Source: Massariosphaeria phaeospora (Eukaryota; Ascomycota; Dothideomycetes; Pleosporales). From it: 64,000 nt of DNA. The notes under the pieces were generated by a model, which saw only the letters and a list, made by a program, of their open reading frames with translations, had not been told where the DNA came from and did no database searches. How positions within the stretch are numbered: the first letter of the stretch is position 1; each line of letters starts with the position of its first letter. The stretch spans positions 1,240,001 through 1,304,000 of the forward strand of contig JAADJZ010000008.1 of assembly GCA_011032825.1 (NCBI GenBank), read 5' to 3'. Positions 44,901-55,034 of the stretch are shown piece after piece. The translations under genes were made by a program, and so were the position numbers.

Positions 44901-45460
44901 TCAAGGTCATAGGATAGTACCATACAGGTCTGGCAGAGCGCACGGCCGGCCTCTCTTAGAAGCCTACAAAACTAGGTACTCCAGGCATGCATGCCGATGC
45001 TGTATGCGCAAATCTTTGGAAAAGTCTTTCATGCGCCTGAGAACCAAATTCTTCGCATTCAGCCACTCTAACGAGCCTTCGTAGGCCTGCCATCAAGGGG
45101 AACCGTGGCGGTGGGCGGTCCAACCAACCTAGGCAGAGTCCCTTCACGCATCTGCCACGCACTACACACAGTTTTTGTACGCTAAAATGTCGGAAATGTG
45201 ATCGCATATACCCTTGGATACAGCTCTTCCGTTTTAACCTATCCAAATAACCTCGTGGGACTGGTAGACACGGATGGTGAGATTGGCGACGAGCCTTTCA
45301 ACACTGGGGCAGTCTCCCGATGTCCTCACGCATCTGCCATCGACGTCACCCTCCCCACAACTTCTATCAGTAATTACTACACAAGATACTACATTTTGAC
45401 GCTCGCAAACCCTCGAAAATTAGTCACGAACACGCAGAAAACGACAAGGGGGGCATTGAC
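41910..45460. repeat. Tandem array of about 20 diverged 180-bp units with fixed 110-bp spacing
   Basis: TGCCAC-like sites start at 41,910, 42,089, 42,273, 42,442, 42,606, 42,785, 42,962, 43,139, 43,319, 43,514, 43,692, 43,875, 44,081, 44,258, 44,447, 44,625, 44,821, 44,992, 45,153 and 45,335. Each is followed by an inverted YGGCAR site: exactly 110 bp on in 13 units, 109 or 111 in four, 107-117 in the rest. The gap to the next unit ranges from about 54 to 95 bp. Units align without gaps. Neighbours at 44,447 and 44,625 share runs such as CTAATCAT at offset 62, and several units have a WAAGMG-like block at offset 64-69. The inside is AT-richer and the linkers GC-richer. No reading frame is conserved (110 is not a multiple of three). 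It is probably a non-coding satellite or an array of structured elements. Confidence 0.75.
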
Positions 45461-46187
45461 ACGAGCTTTCCGAGCTCGTTTTGTCCGCCGCGCATCATGT
45501 TGCGTGAAGGAGTTGGCCCAGGTCCGTTCTGATAATATAGTCGATGATCCTGAATGAGTTCTACTATCGAATTCGACTCCCGGTCGCGGTTGCAATGTAT
45601 GCAGGTTGGGAAGATAGCACTGATGGTGAGCCCCTTACGATATTGTGCCTATTGCGCGCACAGCCATGCTCGCACCATTTTAGATGGTTTTGTGCTAACT
45701 ACCATATTGCAGTGCATTCTGGCAGATGCAATTTCCACACATCAACTATCATGTGGGGGAAATAACTGACATTCGACCCTGCGAGTCGACTTTTGAACAA
45801 CAACCCATCACTCTCTCTTGAAGCTCGATGAATACAGCGAAACTAAGTCAACATCGGTCTTTGAATGTAGCTACTCTGACGATGAGGTGCAGTCAACACG
45901 CAAAGAACCGAAAGGGGAACAGATGCGTCCCTTGAGTCGGATGACCCCGTCCTTCAACATGATAGAAAATTCACAAAACACAGAGACGTAGGGGCAAGAT
46001 AGGAATGCATAGCCTATGTTCACAGCATATACCATATCAACACCACGCACTGCGCGTGAAGATGCGCAAACGAACCTCCCGATTGAATTTGACGCATTTA
46101 CAAGTACCACCCTCTTCCCCATTCAACGAGCGTCCAAAGAGAACAATATACTAGTACCGACTAGCACCGCAGAAATTACAATACAGC
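45461..46187. other. Intergenic region
   Basis: Nothing recognised. The last 100 bp before the next ATG are C/A-rich and probably the promoter or leader of the following gene. Confidence 0.45.
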
Positions 46188-47663
46188 ATGCCTCCGCCAT
46201 CTTCAGAAGGTCCAGGCGGGCCAGTATACCCCTATACCTTCATCCGCATCTACCTCTGCGGCCACCCACCCGAGCTTATCGAAGTCACCAAACCTGCCAC
46301 CAAATCCACCACCGACCGCCTCATCCACACATTCAAGCCGCTCGCAGCTAACATGCCTATCGACACTTCAGGAATGCGCTCCCCTAAATTCACTCTCGAG
46401 CGCTGCCGTTTGTGTGCCGTCGAGCACCGCGCTACCACTCAAACCACTGCCGCAATCCGACCTCTGGCAACCCACCAAGCCTTGTCCTTCCAGAAACCCC
46501 CCCGCGACACCTTCAATCAAGTTCTCAACCGCATCGCATATGGTGATTACATCGAGCACGGTAACAAGCCACATCCGCGGATCGAGGAAAACAAGTATAC
46601 GGACAAAGAGGACGTGCTGTGGGAGCCTGGCGGGCAGCGGTATTACGCCAAGGCGTTGCGCGTGAAAGTGAAGAGTGGAGAAAGGAGTAGTGATTCTGCC
46701 GTGGTTCAGGGGGGCCAGCCCGGGGTGAAGAGTCTGAGGGATAGAGATGTGGCGGTAGAGAGCACCGAGGGGAAGTTGGTTAAGGTAAGGAGTGCGAAGG
46801 AGGCGGCAGATGATTTGGTGGGGGCGCTGATGTTGAGGGGAGTGGCAAGTTGGCCGCTGATGACGGCGGCTGGTGAGGACGAAGTGAGCAGGGAACATCC
46901 GCCAACTACGAGTACACCATCTCCTAATGCTCCATCTCACCCTCCACACTCTCCACTACATGCACGCCGTCCACCACCTCTAAACATGAGCCCGTCTAGG
47001 GCGGAACATCCTAACCCCCACGCCTGGTCACCCACCATACACTCCCCACTTTCTCCCTCCCCCCGCCGACCTCCTCCCGCCAACTCCACAACCTCATCCC
47101 CGCCACCAACTCCTCAAGCCCCATTCCCAACCCCAATCAAATGGGACACGTCCAACCCGTACGCCTGGACCCCCATCGTGCCCTCCCCGATGCGCACTCC
47201 CACCACCAATCCCATCGACCGCATAAAACGCGACTCAGGCAGCAGCGTCGAAGCAGTCCCTTCGCTCGACTTATCATCGCGCGGCACACGTAGTCCGCAG
47301 TTCCACCCCGCAGACCCCGCAAAGCGGGACTCAGGCGGCGCCAACCCCATACACCGCATCAAACGAGACTCGGGCAGCAGCGTCGAAGCAGTCTCTCCAC
47401 TCGACTTATCACGCTTTAACCCCGCAGACCGCGCGAAGAGGGAGTCAGACAGCAGTGTTGATTCGAGTCGACAACAAAATTCTCCACTGCCACAGGGTAT
47501 GCACAGCCCTACTCTCAACCCTAGAGGACATGTAATTGCGAGTGGGGACACTAGAGCGTCGTCCTCGCGCAGTGACTCGATGCGGAGCGTGGCGGAGGGA
47601 GGGTTGCGGCGGGTACGGAATTTTATAAAGGCGACAAGGTCGAAGTCTCCGAAGGAGAAATAA
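46188..47663 (+). CDS. Hypothetical protein with repeated KRDSGSSVEA motif
   Basis: An intronless 491-residue frame from ATG 46,188. Residues 1-230 look folded (VYPYTFIRIYLCGHPPELIEVTKPATKSTTDRL, a CRLC pair, GDYIEHGNKPHP, a VLWEPGGQRYYAKALRVKV block). Residues 230-360 are Pro/Ser-rich with two WxP segments (PHAWSPTIHSPL and PYAWTPIVPSPM). The end has three copies of a NPxDRxKRDSGSSVEA-like unit, each an RxxS-type potential phosphosite, then a basic C-terminus (RRVRNFIKATRSKSPKEK). There is no signal peptide. A regulated scaffold is possible; the function is unknown. Confidence 0.7.
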   Translation: MPPPSSEGPGGPVYPYTFIRIYLCGHPPELIEVTKPATKSTTDRLIHTFKPLAANMPIDTSGMRSPKFTLERCRLCAVEHRATTQTTAAIRPLATHQALSFQKPPRDTFNQVLNRIAYGDYIEHGNKPHPRIEENKYTDKEDVLWEPGGQRYYAKALRVKVKSGERSSDSAVVQGGQPGVKSLRDRDVAVESTEGKLVKVRSAKEAADDLVGALMLRGVASWPLMTAAGEDEVSREHPPTTSTPSPNAPSHPPHSPLHARRPPPLNMSPSRAEHPNPHAWSPTIHSPLSPSPRRPPPANSTTSSPPPTPQAPFPTPIKWDTSNPYAWTPIVPSPMRTPTTNPIDRIKRDSGSSVEAVPSLDLSSRGTRSPQFHPADPAKRDSGGANPIHRIKRDSGSSVEAVSPLDLSRFNPADRAKRESDSSVDSSRQQNSPLPQGMHSPTLNPRGHVIASGDTRASSSRSDSMRSVAEGGLRRVRNFIKATRSKSPKEK

Positions 47664-47957
47664 AGGTCAAATTCTATGTAGCCAACATTCCCACATGCTA
47701 TACTCAGTTACGCTCCTGTCGCCTTCTCAAAACGTCGTTATGTAGGTATCGCTCAGGAATTTTTCAGTATCTTTTTATTGATTCCGTGCTTCTTAGGGCT
47801 ATCTGTGGTATTCGTGGCTCAACGAACGCATTCGAGAGTGCCAGAGTCTAGCGACATAAGCTAATCAAATACATTTAACAATCATCCCCATATGCAAAAA
47901 CACCCACTATGCTATGCTGTAATATGCTAAACCACCCAAACCCCACCTACCTGTCCT

Positions 47958-50361
47958 CTACAGGCTGAACCCACTCCCCTCCTCCTCGCCCATCAAACTA
48001 CCCGTCAACCCCTTCATCCGCCTCCCCAACAAATCGTCCTCACTCGCCAAACTCACCAGACTCTTCCTGCGCGAGCCCGCCCCCGACTTCTTTCCTCGAC
48101 CTCTGCCCCTCGCCCCACCTCCTTGCTCCCCTCCATCCGCCTTCGACGGACTCTCCTTTGCCTTGCCCGAGCTCCTCGACATCGTCATCTCTAGTGGTCT
48201 ATCCTCGTCCGCCGACGACGCTGTACCGGACCGATTATGATGCCTCTTGCGTTGTGCCAGCCCATCTACCGCTTCCGCAAGCCCAAGCGTCGCGCCCGAG
48301 CCGAAGTAATCGTTGCGCCCACGCCGGTGGTGGCTCGCATCTGCCGGCGTGTTGACCTCCGTAGTCGCCTCACCCCACCGCCGCTCCTCCTCAAACGCCT
48401 CCCCGAACCACTTTGCACACCGTAAGATGTACTTCCAGCCGTCAGGAAACACGCCCACAAACTGCAAGAACCCGTGCGAGATGCCCGGCACGAGATCCAC
48501 ATTCACCCAGTCCTCCTCTCTAAACTCCCCGCGCGCCCAGTCAAGCCCCATCTCTTTGCCAGATACCCACTCGGCGCGCTTGGCCTGACGCAAACGGCCG
48601 GCAAAGATGACGGTGTCGTCGACGAGCGGGTCGCGCTCACCAGTGAGCATCCAGGTGCGTGGAAATTTAGCGAGAAGAGATTCCGGCGCAAGGAGTGGGG
48701 AGAGGAGGAAGTCGGTGCTGAAATCGGGGCGGTGATGCGGGCCGATGTAGAGGATAATCATGGCGCGCATCATTTCGGGCGTGAGGATACGATCGTTGAA
48801 GTACGAGATCATGCTGGACATGGCAAGGCGGGTCTTGATGGCTGTGGCTGGGGGCGCTGGAGCCGGTGCAGCTGGAGTTGTAGGTGTGCTTTCTTTCGGT
48901 GTACTAGATATCGCAAGCTCAGGTGTTTGCACTGCACTGTCGCCCGACAGTGTGTGATTCCCGTTCATAGGGAGTTCTGTGTTGATCGGGGGCAGCGGTT
49001 TGCTGTCTCGCCCAGTATGAGCCGCAGAAAGCCGTATCATAGTTTGGGGAGATGTAAGGACTCGCTCACTCATAGGTGTATCGCGCGAAGCAGCGCGTGG
49101 CAACGACCTCCTTGGTTTCCCATCATCGCTGTCCGAGTCATCCGACACCCCCGGTGTATTCGGCGCTAAATGGCGGTAGTCATCGCTCTTGTGTCGTAGA
49201 ATAGGTTGATTTGTCTTTCGCACTCGTCGATCGCGGATCAAGGCCATCTGCTCGTCAGTCATCCAGTTACCGATATTCATGTCCAGAGCGGGATAGATCA
49301 GAACCACGCCAGTGGGAGGCGGCAGTTCGCGCTCGCCCTGCCATCGCCGCGTTTCTGTCGACGCTGTCTGGAGGATCATAAGCACCATGCCGACAGCGAG
49401 GTTCCCGCCAGCCGAGTCCCCTGAGACGATAATCTTGGGTGCTTGCTCGCCAGACAATCCCATGCATCGCCCCCTCGTCGCAACGATGGTGTGATAGACG
49501 TCGTAGCACTCGTTCAGCGCATACGGATACGGAAACTCGGGTGCCTTCCTGTAGTCGAGACTGAGCACCGGCAGTCCACTCTTCCCCGCCCAGCCCATGA
49601 GCTTATCGTCGTGGTTCCTCGGGTCCATAGCAACAAACCCTCCGCCCGGAATGTCCAGCACCACCTTATCGAGCTTCTTAAGCGCCGAAAGCGGGCCATT
49701 GAAGTACAGCCACGCAATCACTGGCTCCTTGTACGAGCTCTCCTGTGGCCGCGGTATCCTGATCTTGCGCGGCTGGTACGCCATTAAGCGCGGCCGCATC
49801 AGCCCCGTGATGGCCGCCAGATATGGCGAGGTGCCCTTGTTCCAGCTAACCCGCAGATGATCGACGGTCAACGTGGCGCGGATCTTGCGCACCTTCTCGT
49901 CGGCTTGCTCGGCGCAGATCATGTAGTAGACGCTGAAGACCAGCGACAGGAAGTCACGCAGGCCCTTCCGCTTGATCTTCATGGCAGTCCAAAAGCCCGC
50001 ATCCAGACCTGTCGTCACCCATGTGGCGCGAAAGTATGAGCGCGAGTAGAGGTTTGCGAGGGGTTCGGGGCTTTCGAGGCCAACCAGTTTGCCGAAGTTG
50101 CGCGCGATGTAGAGGTAGAGCAGGGTGATGAGCACCGTCTGCCAGACGGTGAGCTTCTTCGAGAGGAGCGATGAGATGCGTCGGAGGATGGGTAGGCCAT
50201 GGCGGTCGCCTCTGGCGGGTGTTAGCAGACATTCCTGGCTACATGTCACAACGAGAACAGAGCCCATACCTGTACAAGTAAAACGACCAAAACGACACCA
50301 CGGCCAGCACCTGTATCTTCCTGAACTGGACCGACGGTCTTCCCAGCACATGATCGATCAT
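47958..50361 (-). CDS. Membrane-anchored alpha/beta hydrolase, hormone-sensitive-lipase type
   Basis: Exon 1 (50,361-50,270, MIDHVLGRPSVQFRK...) and exon 2 (50,211-47,958) join over a 58-bp intron to 781 residues. Two hydrophobic segments near residues 17-31 and 50-70 (WQTVLITLLYLYIA) suggest an ER or lipid-droplet anchor. The alpha/beta-hydrolase-3 domain has PGGGFV in place of HGGG as the oxyanion motif, the nucleophile in GDSAGGN, the Asp in TGERDPLVDD and the His in GISHGF. An insert of about 150 Ser/Asp/Pro-rich residues splits the domain between the nucleophile and the acid. The tail is basic and Ser-rich (RRKSLVS). A lipase or sterol-ester/acetyl hydrolase is likely. Confidence 0.85.
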
Positions 50362-51510
50362 GGTGGATGACTCTCGACTACCTGCACGCCAAACGACGGT
50401 AGGTGTAACACCGAGGAGACGAGTCGAGGTGAGTCGCAGCCGCCGTATCAAAACCCCGTTGTTACTCTTCGTCTAAAGCCAGAACCGTAGTAGCAGTCGC
50501 ACCCCGCGTCATCGTATAAAGAAACCAGTCTTTCGGAATCGTGCTCACTCGTCGAAGTAAGCAAAGAAGCAGAATAGTAGGTAGATAGTAGACAGGTAAG
50601 GTAGCACGCAGTGTCGAGTCAAACAATCAATCGCCGAGACAGTCGTCCAGCTCGTCCCGGGGCTGGGGACGGCGGCGGTGGAGTGGCATGTGATGAAGTG
50701 CGCACCTGGTGAGCGCCCGCGGGAAAGGGTCCATCATGTGAAAGAGCGTGACATGGACTCTGCGGCTCGTGCGCTGAGATGGGATGACTTGGCACACGGC
50801 CAATCCGACCCACCCGACGATCACAACAAATTCGTAACTATCAAATCCCAAACAATGACCTTGCTTATATGTTCTCATTTAAAGCGCGCTTTCGTCAAAA
50901 AACCAAGAGCTCACTCTGACACTCCGTCCACTAATGCTCTTAGCTTTGATTGATCTTATTAATTCTCGAAGGGCTTGAAGAAGCACCTAAAGAAGCACCG
51001 GTCACATTATGTAACCAAAGAGGCGTACAAACTAGGGATATGATTACATAAGCATGGAATAAGCATAAATCATAAATGCTCACACGACCCAACGCACGGC
51101 CCTCTACGGAGGTACATCCGACGCCGGAAGCATCTCCGATGGGCGGTTTTGCTAGACTTTGATAGTTATGGATGCGTCCGTTGTGTGCTACGGAGTACGA
51201 CCACCATAGGTAGCCCTAAGGCTGCAATACCAACACCTGGGCACACCCCACGCGGTGGTGGGCTTCATCCGACGCCGTTCGAGGCCGATGCGACCGGAGC
51301 TTGTCCCCGTCCGCCGCCCGCCCCCGCTCGTTGTCAGTCGTCCGAAATGGGTAAATCGCCGAGGCGCAGTCAACTATAAAAGATTTTGCGCGAGTATTGT
51401 TTTACCAGTCGACTAGGTATTAGCGCCAACCCAACTCAACTCAACTCAACTCACCTGCAAAGGTAATCCGAAGTTTACGGCAGCCAGTCTCTGTGGACAG
51501 GACTCGCACA
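50362..51510. other. Divergent intergenic region
   Basis: Shared upstream region of the hydrolase (-) and DUF2470 (+) genes. It holds a small imperfect palindrome GGTCACATTATGTAACC (51,000-51,016) and a CAACT microsatellite near 51,432-51,452 just before the DUF2470 leader. No gene seen. Confidence 0.45.
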
Positions 51511-52286
51511 ATGGCGTCGTCGTCGTCGTCGGAGGCACAGGAGGCTGCGGCCAGAGAGCGCATCATCAAGCACATGAACGCTGATCACCAGCACTCTGTA
51601 AGTCCTCTCCTCTCCGCTCTCCATCCGACCCCCCTCCGGCTATACCTACATGATGCTAACCGCACCTCCAGCTCCGCCGCTACCTCGAAACCAGCGTCCA
51701 CCCCGCCCCGCCCTCGCGCGCCCTCCCCTCCGCTCGCATGACGTCCATCTCCCCCACGTCCATGACGCTCGGCTACACCACCTCCAACACGCCCAAAACC
51801 CACACCATCGCCTTCTCGCCGCCCCTCGCTTCCCTCAGCCAGGCCCGCGAGCGTCTCGTGCAGCTCGACGCCGACGCCCTGCGCACGCTACACCGCGACC
51901 CCGTCACAATCACAACCTTCATCCCGCCGACCGCGCACGCGGGCCACCTGTTCAACTTCAGCGTGTGTCTGACCACGTATCTGGTTTTCGGCTTGTTTCC
52001 CGGTGTGTTTGCACCCGGGTCGGTCGTGTGGGGGGTGGCGCCGCGGTTTGCGGCGTGGTGTGCGGGGTGGCGGTGGTTGCTTGTCGGTATTATGGCGGCG
52101 ATCCACGCTGTGGAGACTGTGTTGATGGTCAGGTTGCTGGCGAAGCATGGGGTGAAGCGCGGGAATGGCGGGTGGGTGTGGTGGGCGTGGGTGGCGACGA
52201 GTTTTGTGGAGGGGGCGACGAGCTTTTGGAGGATTGAGGGGTGGGTGAAGGAGAGGAGGAGGGAGAAGGAGGGGAAGAAGCATTGA
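51511..52286 (+). CDS. DUF2470 integral membrane protein
   Basis: Exon 1 (51,511-51,597) encodes MASSSSSEAQEAAARERIIKHMNADHQHS. A 74-bp intron leads to exon 2 (51,672-52,286); total 233 residues. IIKHMNADH is the start of the DUF2470 (heme-oxygenase-like split-barrel tail) fold, which continues through MTLGYT and RLVQLDADALRTL. The C-terminal half has two or three membrane helices (NFSVCLTTYLVFGLFPGVF; WRWLLVGIMAAIHAVETVLMV; WVWWAWVATSFVEGATSFW) and a basic Lys/Arg tail. Fungal proteins of this layout are poorly characterised. The GC-rich second exon has overlapping frames, but only this one continues the domain. Confidence 0.85.
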
Positions 52287-53140
52287 GGGATGGGGAGGGA
52301 TCGGCTCGGAATACCTATATGGTGGGCACCGGGGACCGGGTAGGGTCGATGTCAGTGCATTTGGGGCTGTGACCGCCTTCCTGTGCTACCCGTGTTTACA
52401 TGTCTACAGGGTAACTCTGGGCAAACTTTGTACATCTTTCAGCAGAGCCCTCTGTAGGCTGCTGTTGCTATCCAACTCATGCACACTGTCTACCCCATCC
52501 CGTACTAGTCTAGCGCGAGCACTAGCCTCGGTGGCTCTGGTTCTCGTTCCGGTTAGCCCGGTCTGATCTGTGCGCTCACGTCTCTTTCCGGACGAACGAA
52601 CAACCACCCACCATCCCAGTTTACTTTTCGCCCCTCACCCTCGCACGCTTGGTCACTCTGTCTAGAGCGTCTCAAGAATGCAGTCCGAACAGCACATGAC
52701 TGTAGGTTTCCCGCACATTTCGTCACCGGACATCCGCTGCATCAAAGCTCCCACGGGACGCTGCAGACGCCGCTCAGTCTGAATTAGGATCGCGCAACAG
52801 CTCGAGCCGTGTATCCGACCCGGCCGCGCTGGGGTTGCAAGGATGCAGGCAAGTTTTGGCGGCTGGCCTGTCGGAGAGTTTGGTGAACGCGCTCCGGGAC
52901 GTGCCACTCGTTACATCATCCTGCATACGGGGTGGCTGCGAGCTGTGCAGCGGCCAGCAGTACGTTACTCGCAGCGCCTAGCTTGTTCTGTTCGCTCTCA
53001 AACCGGTTCTGTTCACTGTGACTTTTCTTTTAACATTTTGCTCTGTCGTCTGTTCTCTCATCTCACGTACATGCGCAATTTACTTTCCAATCGTCTCATA
53101 CCACCAATTACCACCTAAACCACACCTTCCCACTCACAAC
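52287..53140. other. Intergenic region
   Basis: No gene recognised. The final 120 bp contain T/C-rich blocks and CACCAATTACCACC, fitting a promoter and leader for the next gene. Confidence 0.45.
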
Positions 53141-53848
53141 ATGGCGGACACAACCGAAGAGCAGAAGCAATCCGTCTCTGGAGAGGGCCAGGCAAACGCG
53201 GGCGCGTCAGTTGGCGCCAAAGGCAGCGCCGAGAGTTCGAGTAAGAAAACCGAGAAAAAGACACCGAAGAAGCTGGGCAACAAGAAGCCTCAACAGCAAC
53301 AGCCCACTCCTGAACCCACTCCGGCCCCCGAAAGTGAAGGCGAAGGCGAGGCTGAAGCAGAGGCAGAGAAAAAAGAGACCAACGGCGCCGCCGCCGACGA
53401 GTCTGACGAACCCGAGCAGCAACGCGCAAAGTCGCAATCGCGACGCCGACAGTCGCGCGGTCGCGGCCGCAAGGGCGGCAGCGAGTCCGAAGCCGAGCGC
53501 TCTGATGTGTCGGCATCAGGTGGTGGCCGTCGCAATCGCCAACGCCAGAAAAAGCAGCAAGGCGGCGGCGGCGGCCCTCTCGATGACATCACCGAGAACG
53601 TGCCCGGCGGCGAGCTCGTCGGTGGAGCCGGAGATATGGCGCAAGACACGGCTGGCAAGGCTGTTGGCCAGGCCGGCGACACAGCCGGAAAGGCGCTCGG
53701 TGGTCTTACAGGGGGCGGCGGCGGCGGTGAAGAGGAGGAGGGTGATAGCAAGGGCGAGCAGCTGCGGTTGAGGCTGGAGCTCAATCTCGACATTGAAATC
53801 CAGCTCAAGGCAAAGATCCACGGCGATCTTACATTGGGTCTCCTGTAA
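53141..53848 (+). CDS. Disordered basic/acidic protein with C-terminal LDIEIxLKA motif (paralogue 1)
   Basis: 235 residues from ATG 53,141 (CAACATGGCG). Most of it is low complexity: Lys/Ser and Gln/Pro near the start, Glu/Ala acid stretch (70-95), Arg/Ser-rich SRGRGRKGG (110-135), Gly runs, and a helical GGAGDMAQDTAGKAVGQAGDTAGKAL pair. The last 28 residues form an alternating polar/non-polar strand region (LRLRLELNLDIEIQLKAKIHGDLTLGLL). The same motif ends the next gene, so the two are paralogues. The stop TAA overlaps a GTAAGT splice donor; splicing to an acceptor near 53,899 would only change the end to LN. Function unknown. Confidence 0.75.
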   Translation: MADTTEEQKQSVSGEGQANAGASVGAKGSAESSSKKTEKKTPKKLGNKKPQQQQPTPEPTPAPESEGEGEAEAEAEKKETNGAAADESDEPEQQRAKSQSRRRQSRGRGRKGGSESEAERSDVSASGGGRRNRQRQKKQQGGGGGPLDDITENVPGGELVGGAGDMAQDTAGKAVGQAGDTAGKALGGLTGGGGGGEEEEGDSKGEQLRLRLELNLDIEIQLKAKIHGDLTLGLL

Positions 53849-54551
53849 GTTTGAAAACTCGTACGACTGATTGCAGCGCGTGAGCTGACTTCTTCCAGCA
53901 ACTGAGCGCCTCGCACCAACGAATTACGCATAGTTTCGCGCATTGACTTTCACTGTAATGCTGGAGAACTGCTCTCCCGGGTTTCGTCTGGTGGGCGTTT
54001 GGCTGTTGTAGCTGCGCGGGGGCTGTATCTACCTAATTACCACCCATCTACTCCGTACTGTGTGGCAGACATTATTTGTGCATAGCCAATGTTCACGTCT
54101 CCCCAAATGCGCGTGCTCTCTCTCTCGTGACTGCTGCTACGTGAAGTGCTGCAATCAATAATGCCTTCAGCTTCTGCCTTGACTTGTGCTGCAGAAACTT
54201 GCAACCGTGGTACCACCCCAGGCGGACAGCTTCCAGATGCCAACTCCTACAGTGCCTCAACGCGTGGCGGTGACGTCACAGTGCGGGGATCCGAGCTCTG
54301 GAGGCTCGATGTGATCTGGGCTCGTTTGGCGGCGTGCATGCAGGGCCCGGGGGTCTATTCACGGTGCATACAGCTACCAATCTTGTTTTTTGGAACTGGC
54401 CGAGGTGGGTACCTCTACATCCACCTCACCTCAGCCCAGCTCACGAATCCTCGCTCTCAGTTCTTCCTGCTACCTCTACGCTGTCGAGATACCGTCCCAT
54501 ACCCAAGTTTCTCCCGTGCCGCTTCACCCCCAACCCAACCCCACCACCACC
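53849..54551. other. Intergenic region between the paralogues
   Basis: No gene. It contains the possible alternative 3' exon of paralogue 1 near 53,900, and C/A-rich leader sequence (CCACCACCACC) just before 54,552. Confidence 0.4.
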
Positions 54552-55034
54552 ATGTCCGACTCCGACGGGCCGCACGAGCGCACAACAGGGCAGCAGAAAA
54601 AAGCCGTGCAAGTGAAAAAGCAAGAGCAGCGCGAAGCCGGCGAGCAGTCCTCCAAGTCACGCTCGCAGTCGCGGCGCGCGCGCCGCAAGCGCATCCAGCA
54701 GGGCATCGAGGACGGCAAGCACATGAAGACGGGCTCGCTGGAGGCGCTCGAGGAAGCCGACGGCAACAACGAGCTCAAGGAGATGCAGTACTTTGAGCGC
54801 ATCGGCCCGGACAGCACGTCCATGGACGGGCCCGTGACCAAGGCGCGCGCCCTGCGCGGCGAGATCCCCATGCGCGGCGACGACCCTAACCAGGGCTACT
54901 ACATCAAGGAGCCGCAGAAGGGCCAGGGCTCGCTGGACGATAGCGATGGCTTGAAGTTGAAGGTCGATGCTAATCTGGATATTGAGATTGAGTTGAAGGC
55001 GTCGATTCGCGGGGATTTGACCCTGTCGTTGTAG
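54552..55034 (+). CDS. Small basic protein with C-terminal LDIEIxLKA motif (paralogue 2)
   Basis: 160 residues from ATG 54,552 (CCACCATGTCC). The N-terminal half is charged (QQKKAVQVKKQEQREAGEQ, then SRSQSRRARRKRIQQGIEDGKHMKTGSLEALEEADG). The middle is YFERIGPDSTSMDGPVTKAR and IPMRGDDPNQGYYIKEPQKGQGSL. The end LKLKVDANLDIEIELKASIRGDLTLSL matches the end of the upstream paralogue in 16 or more of 27 positions. SRSQSRR in both suggests a shared basic region. The stop TAG again sits on a possible donor (GTAGTGAG). The motif alternates like beta strands; its role is unknown. Confidence 0.75.
   Translation: MSDSDGPHERTTGQQKKAVQVKKQEQREAGEQSSKSRSQSRRARRKRIQQGIEDGKHMKTGSLEALEEADGNNELKEMQYFERIGPDSTSMDGPVTKARALRGEIPMRGDDPNQGYYIKEPQKGQGSLDDSDGLKLKVDANLDIEIELKASIRGDLTLSL

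Noticed and set aside
41910..45460. CRISPR-like or integron-cassette reading of the regularly spaced units
   Set aside because: Repeats are diverged, about 116 bp long, and there are no cas or integrase genes nearby; the setting is a fungal chromosome.
45541..45600. Possible tRNA T-arm (GAATTCGACTCCC)
   Set aside because: No acceptor, D or anticodon stems could be built around it.
51585..52283. Long antisense and alternate frames over the DUF2470 gene and similar frames over 53.2-59.6 kb
   Set aside because: GC-rich coding sequence opens shadow frames; these are Arg/Pro/Ala-rich with no domain and no own promoter.
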